Assembly (NCBI RefSeq): GCF_964204645.1
Contig: NC_134031.1
Coordinates: forward strand, 6,741,001-6,805,000
Source of the DNA: Tubulanus polymorphus
Taxonomy: Eukaryota > Nemertea > Palaeonemertea > Tubulaniformes > Tubulanidae
Reading direction: 5' to 3'
Length of the DNA stretch: 64,000 nucleotides
The translations under genes were made by a program, and so were the position numbers. Each line of letters begins with the position of its first letter. The stretch's first letter is position 1. The notes below the pieces were generated by a model. The model worked only from the letters and a program-made list of their open reading frames with translations, had not been told where the DNA came from and ran no database searches. Positions 1 through 10,947 of the stretch are shown in pieces.

Positions 1-334
1 CAATCTATCTGCGTGCTTCCTGTCATATTATTCTTGAAAAGGGGATAGAGTAATCCAGAAATAGATCTGATTAGATAAGAATTTTATTGTATTTTGTGTC
101 TTGTTGTGGCTTATTTAAAACATTGGACTCTCCACCGAAGACTTAATTCTGTAATGGAATATGTTTTATTGCTCAATTAGAATACAGTTGTTAGAGCACA
201 AAAACGAAGATTATACAAATTCAATAATCATTGATTAATTATATTATCAAATAGAGTCTTTTTTACAAAATTTTCCTAATCAACACACAATGATATTCAA
301 TTCATGAATCTTTTTTTCATAGAATTCTTAATAT
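1..334. other. 3' flank of the secreted orphan gene
   Basis: No coding potential seen. On the minus strand an AATAAA-type signal lies near 82-88, suitable as the poly(A) signal of the minus-strand gene ending at 335. Confidence 0.4.
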
Positions 335-2562
335 TCAATTATTTCCGTGTGGTGCGGGAGGGAGATTGGCGTCAGTGGTGATAATTTCGCCGTCCGTTTT
401 GCCTTGATCCAATAATTCAATTATACGAGGAATGTGCAAGTGTTCCTGCGAATAAAAAACGTCAAAATTCACATTTCTATCAAATTTTATACCCCGGTTC
501 ATGCAACACCCTGGGCCCAGTTCCACAGTTCTGAGTTAAGATTTGACTCTGGGTTAAAACATTGAAAATGAACTAACTTTAACTCAGAGTTAACTCTAAC
601 TCACGACTGTGGAACTGGGTCCTGGTGCCGGGATACGTACCATCAATGGACCGACTTTGTGTTGCGGTTCTGTGCAGAACGGTTTCACCCGACGAATCAA
701 GTAAAATATATTCAAGGAGATCACTTCGCCGATATAAAAGGCTTCGGTTTTGTCATCATCAAGCCCTGTCGGTAAGAAATCAGGTATGTATTAGATGATT
801 TTCGATGAGTCTCTCATAACTAAAGGGAAAAAGAAACACCCGAATATTTCAACCCTGAAATTATCAACCCTGAAAGGGGTTATTCATAGCCATCCAGGAA
901 TAGCAAAATGTGAACAACTCCTGGAGCTAGTTGCAGTGTCATATCTCAGACTATTCTAAGACTAGGCCAGTCTCCAATCTAACAACTTAAAGAGTTGAGA
1001 CCACTCTTGAACTTTCGGTCACAGCTTTACCCTGCTTTTGTTTCCAAAAGCATGCATAATTCAACTTGCGATTGACACATTTTGGAATTTTCGAATTGGG
1101 TTTTGAAATCATGATAAGAAGAATTTGTACTATAGACGCATTGTAGCTGGAATTAAATGATTTTTTGGGTTAGCCTACCTGGTTGTCCATTTCTAATCGT
1201 GAAATTGCTTAATTTACAACATTCCGTGTACGTAAGATTCATATCTAGAAACGGAATTGGGTTGAAGCGGAACGTAGAAGACACTATCGATTGCTTGGTC
1301 GTAACGTATTCTTCTTTCTTCGTCATTCGACCTACGCATAGAAATTTGAAAACGGAATCGAAAATTTCGCTGTCGATAGAGAAAAAAGGAAATACTGACG
1401 AATGTTCTACAATGATAGAAAGAACTGCAGTTGGAATTTGATGCGGGGCATAGCGCATCACCCCCCAAATAATCCTAGCTTATACATGAGAAACGTTGTG
1501 CCAGGACCCTTGTAATTTCATTTAGACATTTTCATATCATATTGCCATATGTTGTGGAAACTTACGTAGAAAGCAGCGTTTCTGGTCGGACATATCATAT
1601 TCCGGCATCGGAACCAATTTAAGATTTTGACATTTTCCACCGGGTTGGCCCTTATGCTTAACGTTCAGGACGCCCTATAAAGGTATCAGATTCCCCTAAA
1701 CCTAAAGTGCTGAAAATTGGCTTTGAGAATCAAGAAAAAAATTACTTCACCATATGTTTTAATGAACGTGTGAATCTTTCTTTCGTTCCTCGGCGAATTA
1801 TTCTCTAAATCGCGTCACATCGAAAATTCAGTTAATTTTCTTGCAGTAAACAAAACAATTTGTAGAATACTGTATTTTTGAAAATGATTGGAAGTAATCA
1901 TAGGTACCGCTTTTAGATCTGCATAAACATCTAGTATGACATGGTCGGAATACGCATCATTCGCTTGTCTTACCGGGGCGACTGTGGCAAGATCAAGCCG
2001 GATGCGACCCCTATAGGCGTCCGTGAATAGCCTGAAAATCAACACAATCTTTCTTACATATCCGATCTTTATGCTTACAGGTATGGCTGGGTCCTAATTG
2101 AAGATTGATACGATATCAGTGAGAGCTACGTAATATGATGATCGAATATCGATTATGAGACACAATTTGAACAATGCCGAACTGGGACGGTGAATTTTTT
2201 TCTTATGAGTTTTGTAGGCTTAAGTGAATGAGCTTTCTAGATATAATCATAGATATTTTCTTCTCGCAGGGAACCAAAAGAGAATTTAGTCTTTACATGA
2301 TATAATTTTTGCAATCTGAGGACATTTCGGAGATGAACACTATTGATGAATGATAGATTCATTACCTTCCATAGAGTTTGATTTCAGGATTTTTGGCTTT
2401 AGCTAGGTTTTTGTAGGTTAGGCCGAGAATCGCAGTCATTGCTTTCGGGAGGCAGCCGCATTGCGAGTCCCCGAACTTCAGTGTAGTCTTCACAAAATCA
2501 TTGATCGACGATGCTGTGGCCACTTGGAGCCCCATAAAAACAACCAGCAATAAACACTTCAT
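335..2562 (-). CDS. Secreted orphan protein, five exons, 199 aa
   Basis: I rebuilt five CDS exons: 2366-2562, 1974-2031, 1566-1674, 641-765 and 335-445. All junctions are GT-AG and all phases agree, giving 600 nt including the stop. The protein opens with a clear signal peptide (MKCLLLVVFMGLQVATASS), has no later membrane segment, and carries five or six cysteines (a CGC pair near residue 37, then KC, RC and FC), so it is probably secreted and disulfide-bonded. The length near 200 aa and a tyrosine-rich RGRIRLDL stretch recall ependymin-related or LolA-like lipid-binding secreted proteins, but I cannot align it and give no function. Intron 4 holds a small palindromic transposon. The gene model is solid; the family is unknown. 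Confidence 0.75.
508..629. mobile_element. Palindromic MITE, GGGCCCAGTT family
   Basis: Terminal inverted repeats of the type GGGCCCAGTTCCACAG with GAGTTAACTC-rich arms. It lies in intron 4 of the secreted orphan. Relatives are at 11764-11911 and, with a longer interior, 33818-34580. Confidence 0.65.
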
Positions 2563-2646
2563 TGTCCTTTTATATTTATCTGAATGTGTAAAATTCAAGG
2601 GAATTCGTCAAACCCCCCATGAGTAAATAGTGATCCCTTCTTTATT

Positions 2647-3108
2647 AAATAAAGGGTTTAAAAAAATGGTCCATGACACGTTTAATATCCTCAATGCTAG
2701 TGTAAAGATCAGTCGTCAGGAAAGATGTTCAAAAAAAATTCAACGCAGGCTTAAACTGCAAATAACCCTCTTTAACCTCCGTGAAAATTGGAAATATGGC
2801 TTCAAGATATACTTAGATATTTCAAAATCAATAAATATTGCGATTTCTTTTACGCGCGGTTAAGATATGCGGTCCTTGGTTTCACATCGTCACTGTTCAA
2901 AAATTCCAAGAATCGCCAAGAAATATCTGCATTTCATTTCCTTTAAAATGGTGTATAAATTAAGTTCATCGAGCAAGGGACTGCAGAACTATGTGATATT
3001 CAATCTAAACTTATGTTTTGAAAATGAGCGCAAATTATCGCAACAATGGGGACCTTGAGGGACCGCCACAAAATGGCGCCTAGAAACTGGAAACTTCTTT
3101 ATTGAAAA
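2647..3108 (-). repeat. Dispersed repeat of about 450 bp, copy 1
   Basis: The reverse complement matches 37090-37515 over nearly its whole length with scattered mismatches and small indels (shared blocks around 'cagaactatgtgatattcaa' and 'gcggtccttggtttc'). It has no coding potential. A non-autonomous transposon fragment is likely; the type is not determined. Confidence 0.75.
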
Positions 3109-4416
3109 TGAAAACAAATTAATTCTATGTTAACTCAAACTTGGCACGATCTGTGGTGGAACTACCGACGGGTATCGGATGGAAACAAACTCAGACTTAC
3201 CTCGACCAATAATGAATTCAGCTATTCTAAGTCATACTGTGCAGTTATCGTTGATGATACTGCTAAAATTATAACCACTTAGTTGGTTGCTGAATTACGT
3301 AATTATGTGTAGAGATAGCACAATTACAACCTGTTATTGCAAATTTGTCTGGAAGCCCTTTTTGCTTATCCTTTAATAACAAAACATGTGTTTATTTATT
3401 GCTGTCATGGTTCGTTTTATCAACATAGAAATAACGCCTTTGAGGATAAAAACGCGCTGCGTATTGAGCAGAAATGTCATCAAGCAATCGCCCTCAGTTC
3501 ACGTTCAAATTAAAGTTTACGCTTAATTTCACGGAAGAAATGTGAGAGATGAAAAAATATTGAGAAATTCACAGTTTTTTTTTCATTGAGCACAAACTAC
3601 ACCAAAGAATAAAAAGTTAGTAGTTCCGCGCGGAGGCTACCATTGCGTAAGCCGCTGGCACCAGCCGGCCACCCAGATAGAATTGAAAGAAAAAGGAAAT
3701 GAGAAAGAAAATGAGTTTTGGAGTGACGAAGTTCGCTACTAGGAATGTTTGCGGAAATTAGGGGTGGATTTTGGGGAGTGGACCGTGTTGAAACATTTTC
3801 ACGATCATATTCGCCCACATCTGCTTATTTCGTTACCACGTAGTCGTAGTCAATATGAGGACTCAATAAAGTAAAAATTGAATTGGTTTATCCGCAACAT
3901 CCACCATTAATGTTGAGATTTTTAGATGCTCCCTCAATGAAATCCATTAGCTAAATACATGATTAAGCTTGCTTATGAAATCAAAATCTTTTTTTGGGTT
4001 CAATTATATTTTTGAATGTTTGGGATGATGGGAGAAATATAATTTTAATCAGCTAATTAAGAATAAAATCTTGAAATATGAAAGTTTTGTTTTCAAAAAA
4101 CTGTCGGTACATCGGCTACATCGACTGTGGGAGCAAAACGATAACGGTAAAGAAAAATGTTTTATTGCTGTTTGAACTGCTAAAACAACTGAGTTTTTCG
4201 AAAACTGAATGTTTAAGGTTAAGAGGCGGATACAGGGTTTGATGAGGAAGAACGAGAATGCTTATAAATGTAATTTTACCTAAATTCTGCGAAATTGTTT
4301 AGTATTTGAATCAGCCGCGGCATTTGGAGGGGGCGACACTGGACGGTTAGAATTGTTTTCGTCAGCTAGCGGGCCGGGATTATTAAATTCGAATTACTCC
4401 TTCATTCAGGTAGAAT
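3109..4416. other. Gene-free stretch upstream of DSN1-like gene
   Basis: I see no conserved reading frame, RNA gene or obvious transposon. The last few hundred bases (about 4100-4416) may hold the promoter and 5' UTR of the plus-strand gene starting at 4417. Confidence 0.3.
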
Positions 4417-7400
4417 ATGAATGAAATGGAAAGTATCAAGACGGAAGACGCCTCAAACCTGCAGAATTTTGATGGCTCTAAGAAACGTTCATTGTCGCCA
4501 ACAATGGAAGCTGATGATGAGGTAAAACATAAAAAAGCCTAGATAATGACAACTTTCTTCTCTGACTCTGCTCATACTTATACCGTCCTCCAACAACGCA
4601 CTGGGCAGGGGCTTTTTTATGTGTGATGGGGAGCAAAATCAAAGGTTTTACTCGGTAGGCCTTCTCTCAGCAGAGGCTTAAACGTGGTATTGCCATATAA
4701 TTATCCATGTTTTTTAGTCGCCAACAAAATGTCAGAAATTGTCCGATGAAACCGGCAAACCAAAAAAGAGAAGAAGTTTTATAGCTGGCCGACGATCAAC
4801 AATTAACTTTCCTCTTCCCGGTAATGGTTTTAACACATACCGATATCCTTCAAAGTAATTCTTCTAGAAGTTTATGGGATTTTTGGTCGTGATATATTCA
4901 CTGTTTTTCAGATTTAGAAGACATTCATTCTCAGAGCGAGGAAAGCGAATCGGAGAAACCGAAGAGGTAATTTAACTGTCAATCCCCCCTGTACCTGTAA
5001 CTCAAACCCAGCTTGCCTCAGATCCTCGCCGACCAATTCAATTTCTCTAGACGCAAGTGAATCCCCGAGCTATCGGAGGGATGAGGGTTTGTCATCATAT
5101 ATGAATTAGAGTTCAACAATTCAAAAAGTTTTCGCTGAATTATGCATTAATCTTAGGCAATCGGCTCCATGGTGAGCGGAGGCTATTGTGTCCACTTTGT
5201 AAAACAGCCATCAACTTTAATTGGTATTCACTGACAAAAAAATGGCAATTTCGTCCGTCTGTCTTCATCCATATGGGCCTTTTCGTCTTCTTGTTCTGAG
5301 ACTTGGACATTTCTTTTTCGTCTCATAACTAGTCAAAATGAACCCCCGATATACTGTCTATATCACGAAGATCCTAAATGTGAGCAGATTATCAGCAGTT
5401 GACTGTATTAATTTTTTTCCTAACTTTTCTTTTTGATTTGATATCTTTTTCAGAGTTCTTCTTCCAAATCCAATAAACGAACAGACCAAGGAAGCGGCTA
5501 AATGCACTGAGGCTGATATTCAAAGGTGCTTATTAGTTACTCCATCATTCAGTCCTTATCGTGTATCTGGCTATGAAAATGTTCACCTTGTTCCGTCTGT
5601 AGGTTTCAAAACGAATGCGATGAGTGGAAGAGAGTTTTGGACGGATTTATTCAGAAAGTTGAAGAATTAGAAAAGTAAGGAAACTAACAGGGCGATACAG
5701 GCGCAGACTCCGCACAGTGCAGTAGCGTTGGAACTGTAGGGCAGGGGCTGCAGTTGCTTAAAAATTTACCAGTGGATAGTTGACATAGTGAAGATTTTAA
5801 GTTCATTGTTACTATTGTATTTATCCGCTGGTTTAGGTTATCTTTAACCAACTTGAGCGACCGGTCCCAGGTTTCGAGTGAACACAGGTTAAAAAGTAGC
5901 AAAATGTAGTGAATTACAGTAGAATCTGCTTAATTTGGATTATTCACCATCCCTGTGAAGCTGGCTCCCGGTTCCCGGTTCCTTATTCGGCTCCCGATTC
6001 AAAATGCTGTTGAACCGGGAGCCGAATCGGGAACCGGGAACCGGGAGCCGGCTACTGGTTCAGCTCCCGATTCAAAATGCTTTTGACCCGGGAGCCGAAT
6101 CGGGAACCGGGAGCCGGCTACTGGTTCAGCTCCCGATTCAAAATGCTTTTGAACCGGGAGCCGAATCGGGAACCGGGAACCGGGAGCCGGCTACTGGTTC
6201 AGCTCCCGATTCAAAATGTGAAGCTGGCTACTTATTCGCCAGGTGGCGCTGGTGTACACTGTGCTGTAGTCCAGACATTTTACGTAACTATGTCTACTCT
6301 GCTGATAAACAAACTCGACCTCGACCTTGACAAGAAATCGCCAGGTGTGGCGCGAGCCAATCCAGACGTCTAAACACGATTGCGTATGCGACCGCGAGAC
6401 TCGCGGTCGCTATACGTCAGTAAGCTGCGTCTATTAATAACATAACTTGGTTTAAGAACGTGTGTATTGCTCGGTCGTTTTTCTCGTCACCGAATTGACT
6501 TCTTCATATGTTATTCGCCTCTAATCATTTAATCAATAAACCATCGATTGTTCCCGAGCTATAGGGTATTGATTAGTCAGCACTGAAAGGGTTAACAAGA
6601 GAGAAAGTTTCTAACGAAAGTTATCGAATCCCCAAGACAACAATATCTGCAAGCCCATGAAATTGTAAGATATAAAATAAACAGACGCTTCTGCCTACCG
6701 TATAAATCACCCTTCATGCAGGGTAAATCCATTGTCGAAGATGAAAAAACTATCACTTCAATATTCTATTAAACTTAATATTTTCCTATCTATCAAATTC
6801 CATAGAAAACATAAAAGAACATTTTTCTCATCCCTAAACCGAAAATAGCTTGAAATGAGAGCGCACACAAAATTCTAATCCAATAGTTACCACGGCTGCA
6901 TGGTAAAACAGTGAGACCACTAACATTGGCGCAGAGATAAGATGGTTGTTTAGACGTCTCAATTGCAAAATGTGAAGCTGGCTACTTATTCGATTCGACT
7001 CTATTGCGGACAGCAGGTAAACATAATTACGTAACTATGTCTGCTGAAATGAGTGCAACCTTGACCTCGGCCACCAGGCTAATCGAGACCTGAATTAACA
7101 CCACGCGTGTGACGATTTCCTCCCGATTCAAAATCATTTTGAATCGGGAACCGGGAACCGGCTACTGGTTCCCGGTTCCCGGTTCAAAACCATTTTGAAT
7201 CGGGAGCCGAACCGGGAACCGGGAACCGGGAGCCGGCTACTGGTTCAGCTACCGATTCAAAAACATTTTGAATCGGGAGCCGAATCGGGAACCGGGAACC
7301 GGGAGCCAGCTTCACAGGGGTTTATTCACCTGGGTTAAGGATCATTCATTTATTTCGTACGCGTAAGATTTGAATTTTTCAACCCCCCCTACACAAAATC

Positions 7401-8564
7401 GGCCGTTTTTTCATAAACATAAAGCATTACAGTACGCAATTGCACTGACCCATCCCCCTCCCCTAATACATACGTTATAAATGAATGACCCCTTACGGAA
7501 AATCCGGATTAAAAGTCATTTTCTTTTATATTAATGAACTAAATATGGACTGCAAATATTGTCCGGATTAGACCAAAATCCGGATTGAGCCGATCCGGAT
7601 TAAGCGGGTTTGGTACTGGTCGTCTTCTATCAGGTTGAAACCACGTAATTCCAAATCAGGTAGTGTATTTCTGGTCTTAATGAACGTGCCGAATGAACGT
7701 TCCAGGATCGGTAGTACTAGTGACCAATCAACCCCTGCCCAAATATCTCACCTGGAAAGAGTGGATATCCGTTATCAATCACGGGCTGCAAGTGCTCAAA
7801 AGTTGGTTAGAGTTAACCAGTCGATACAGTATTAAAAGTTCATCGTTACTATAGTTTTATCTGCCGGTTATCTTTAACTGTCTTTTAAGCAAATGGCAAT
7901 TTAAGTTTCCCAGACTGGAGCATTCGTCTAATTCGGAATGATCTTTTTAAGGGATGGAGAAAAAACGCGTTTAATTGCGGAGAAACCGCAATCGCTGTCA
8001 ACATTACAACAGAAATGGTTGGACAATCGGCCGAATTACGGAGATAAACTGGATAAACTGAAGTCTAATTTCACTAAATTAGATGTTACGGTAAGTGTGC
8101 CTTGTCTTTGAAATTATCGTCCTGCCAACACTAAATGAAATCAGCAGGGATTTTCATTTAGTGTTGGGACTTTTAAACAAGACAGCGTAAAATCGATGAT
8201 CGCCGAGCTAAACTTTTTGTAGGGGTTTTGTTTTTAACCCAATGAGAAATGAAAAATGAGCCGAATTATATCGCGCGATCAGAAGCATCATTGACGTAGA
8301 GGGTTAGCAGATTTTAAACAGGTTCGCTGATTACGAGCCGGTGGCAAACATGTTAGGGAGGGTTTATTTTCAGAAGGGTAGTGCCGGCTCTTAAAAACCG
8401 CTTATGGAGGACACTGCGTCTCTTATCGATAAGCATTTTGAATGTGTGTTAAATTATTTCAGGTGCAGTGCGTGAAAGCAAAAATAGATCAAATGAAAGT
8501 TTACGCAGGCGTCGTAGACAACTACATACAATCTGTCTCAACAAATTTCAGTGAGTTCATGTGA
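4417..8564 (+). CDS. DSN1: Probable kinetochore protein DSN1 homologue (MIS12 complex), seven exons
   Basis: Exons 4417-4521, 4718-4820, 4912-4966, 5454-5525, 5603-5674, 7952-8090 and 8463-8564 join with consistent phases to 648 nt (215 aa). The N-terminal part is acidic and polar, followed by a basic RRSFIAGRRS patch like the Aurora B-site region of DSN1. The C-terminal half is helical, with an FQNECDEWKRVLDGF heptad-like segment and a NRPNYGDKL segment resembling the end of vertebrate DSN1, which joins the MIS12 complex and anchors KNL1/NDC80 at centromeres. At 215 aa it is shorter than vertebrate DSN1 (about 350 aa). Exons may be missing, most likely in the 2.3-kb transposon-filled intron 5 or in intron 3. 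The family call rests on weak C-terminal similarity recalled by eye. Confidence 0.55.
5950..7320. mobile_element. Non-autonomous DNA transposon with minisatellite arms and target duplication
   Basis: Perfect terminal inverted repeats of about 31 bp begin CCCTGTGAAGCTGGCTCCCG at the left and are mirrored at 7289-7320. TTATTCACC occurs at 5940-5948 and again at 7322-7330, consistent with an 8-9 bp target duplication as in hAT elements. Both arms hold GC-rich minisatellites built of units like 'gggaaccgggaaccgggagc' with a period of about 73 bp (5960-6215 and 7118-7318). An internal segment (6219-6345) is repeated imperfectly at 6965-7085. There is no transposase. Confidence 0.75.
7339..7492. 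mobile_element. MITE, CATTCATTTATTACGTACG family, copy 1
   Basis: Inverted ends of the type GGATCATTCATTTATT / AATAAATGAATGACCCC surround a pyrimidine-rich core. It is closely similar along its whole length to 12033-12191. Confidence 0.75.
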
Positions 8565-9570
8565 TCTATTATGATCAATTACAAGTTTAGGGGCCTTGCA
8601 TAAAGCACAGGGGTAGGAGTGAGTTCAAAGCGTACATACTTTTCTAAGGGGTAGTGTTAATGTACATGTAGTATGTACTTTGTGCACGAAACACAGTGAT
8701 TTTTACAAATATGCCCGATATTTGTTGGGATTTCCCAGGAATCCCACTCAAGGTCTATCACTTCGTCGATATTACGGTACATCGTTGTCGTTTAGTCGAT
8801 ACAGTACATCGTTGTCATTCTGGTGAATGCTAGTGAATTTGGCTTTCTTTAAACTGTGGATCCTGAAAAATTGGGGGAGGGGGTTATAGATACCCGCAAC
8901 ACAAGCGTACGTACGTCCCTTATGCACGGCCTCGTAGTCGATGTATTTCAACAGGGTCCCTACAGTTCAGTATGATCCGCGATACAGATTTTTCATGGAG
9001 ACAATTTCAAATTTTGTGGAAGCTTCTGCATCACTTTCATATCACGGATACTGTTTATCTCAGTTAACCATTAATTTGGTGGTTTTGTAAGCTATTTTTA
9101 TCCTTTACACTACTAAACTCAAGTTCTAATTTGGTAACCACCTAATTGAGTGAAGAAAAATACTGGTAGTGCCAACAGTACCGATTTAGGCGTAATTAAC
9201 CGTAAAACTACAACAAATTTCTAATTGCCCATATCTCAAAACTGAATGAATTTTATTAAAGGAGATTGAAGTACCTTTAAAAGCATTTTTGCTTAGAGAC
9301 AGTTTTAAGGAATCTAAGAGTTGTAGGGAACTTGTTCTTAAAACTATCAATCAATTTGAATTCTTGATTTTTCAGAAAATGCTTTGGTCGATGGCGAAAT
9401 CGACGATCCGAAAAGTCTAATAAGCAAGATATGCAAAAATCCCGAACAATCGTCATAAATCGATTCAACATTAATTTTTTGCAATGATGAGATGGAATTT
9501 TATATTGCATGTTTTTATATTTGATTTAAATATTTACAGGTATTTACAAAAAAAAACAAAATCGATCAGT
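8565..9570. other. Convergent 3' flanks of DSN1-like gene and DPM2, with a dispersed repeat
   Basis: No gene seen. About 9015-9250 is a diverged copy of 11268-11540 (shared 'ctgcatcactttcatatc' and 'ccattaatttggt' blocks), an unclassified dispersed repeat. Both neighbouring genes end into this stretch. Confidence 0.4.
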
Positions 9571-10254
9571 TTATTTCGTTTTTTGTTTTGTTTTTCTGTT
9601 CGTCATCAGCACAACGCCCAAGACCAATCCTGAAATGAAAAGTTGGTCTCCTAAGGCTTTATCTCTGACCTGGTTTATGTCATAGTCCATTATCAGTTCA
9701 TTTTTGATGATTGAAAGAGATGCCTGAAGTGGGATTGTGGAATGTCATTGATAATGTGCCTGGAACAATTTACTTTGTAAGTATCTTTTGAACTGCGGTG
9801 AATCTAAAAAGATGTGTGAGAGATGTTGCTGCCTTCATAAATTATCATAAACCACGTTTTCATAGCCAATCATGCCACAGTTTTTTGTCACAGAGTATTT
9901 TAACTAATCTTTAGTTGAACTACTGTAGATCTAGGGTGGAGGTCAGTGTCATCACAGAGGACCGGTACACTTACCTACAACACTTAGGACAGCAATACCG
10001 GCAATAAGAGGAATAGCTATTGCGTAGATTCGTGGCAGGAAAAACCGATGTATAACATGTTCGTTATCGACAAATGGCTGCAAAATAGAAAAGCTGTAGA
10101 TAATTATTTGCAACACAAAAATGTCATCAGAAAAGGATGACGTGATGCCAGTGCTCACCAAAGCGATGACCCATATCGTGTAGTAACTGAAGATAAGACC
10201 TGCTAATCCAATCATGGATAGGCCTACCAGCTTATCAATTCCTGATGAGGCAAC
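9571..10254 (-). CDS. DPM2: Dolichol-phosphate mannosyltransferase regulatory subunit DPM2 (exon 1 not found)
   Basis: Three exons are clear: 10159-10254, 9975-10077 and 9571-9629, with GT-AG junctions and agreeing phases. The product is a small two-helix ER membrane protein containing FSYYTIWVIAL, the FVDNEHVIHRFFLPR loop and AIAIPLIAGI, and ending in a lysine-rich TNRKTKQKTK tail. These match DPM2, which stabilises the DPM1-DPM3 dolichol-phosphate-mannose synthase used for N-glycans, O-mannose and GPI anchors. The recovered part is about 85 codons, close to the whole family length (about 84 aa). The first exon, expected to encode only the start and a few residues ending in phase 0, lies upstream of 10254 but I cannot place it. 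Confidence 0.92.
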
Positions 10255-10947
10255 CTAGCAAAATAAATTGAAACTGGGTTGTATTTAAGCGGTTTGCGTG
10301 TCACTGGACCCAATGAATAAAACCATTATCAATGACCAACTCCAGCATCCCTGTATGAAAGAAAAAAAATTAGGTTTTTTTTATTAATGCAGGAATAGTC
10401 GAGATGGTCAGAGATATTGGTTTCATTCATTCACTATCACCGTCAGGTGCTGCCGCCTGGCGATAAATCCCGACACCGTGGTATTGGACTCGCTTTAAAT
10501 TGGCCAGTTTTTAAATCTTCCTCATCGTATCGCCACTTACTGATACATAAGAATAAGTCGATAAATATTTTACGTGATCGCTTACCATAGTTAATGAATC
10601 TAGTTGCGCTCAAATGCTCAGATTTCAAGTCGAAAAGCCACACACCGGTCGCCTACCTTCGTTACCACCTAGCGGGAAAGCTACGCACTATCATACATTG
10701 CGGTGCAAAAATCTACTCCAAATACTAACTCGAAGACATGTCGCATGTTGCTCTAGATGTCATTTATTTATATTAATATAAATCTACAAAAATATTCAAT
10801 AACAATAAATGAAGCCACAGTCTTAAAAACAATATAATAACATTGAAAAAAGTTCATAATTGAATCATTGAAAGCATAGTTTTCCCTTCTACGCCCAGAT
10901 CGATCATAACAGTTTGCATTCGACTCCCAAAACCATCAACGAAAAGT

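Larger units (their letters stand above)
5917..7618. mobile_element. Pogo/Tigger-like non-autonomous element carrying two nested insertions
   Basis: The left end CAGTAGAATCTGCTTAAT and the right end (reverse complement CAGTACCAAACCCGCTTAAT) are related inverted termini. Repeated 'aatccggatt' motifs lie near the right end. The elements at 5950-7320 and 7339-7492 sit inside it. A relative is at 27872-28052. Confidence 0.5.

Noticed and set aside
6004-6373. Overlapping reading frames across the GGGAACC minisatellite
   Set aside because: They are by-products of a tandem repeat with a period that avoids stops; no protein-like composition.
8125-8167. Small hairpin after DSN1-like exon 6 as a regulatory RNA
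   Set aside because: A 16-bp stem with a short loop in a repeat-rich intron; no evidence beyond pairing.
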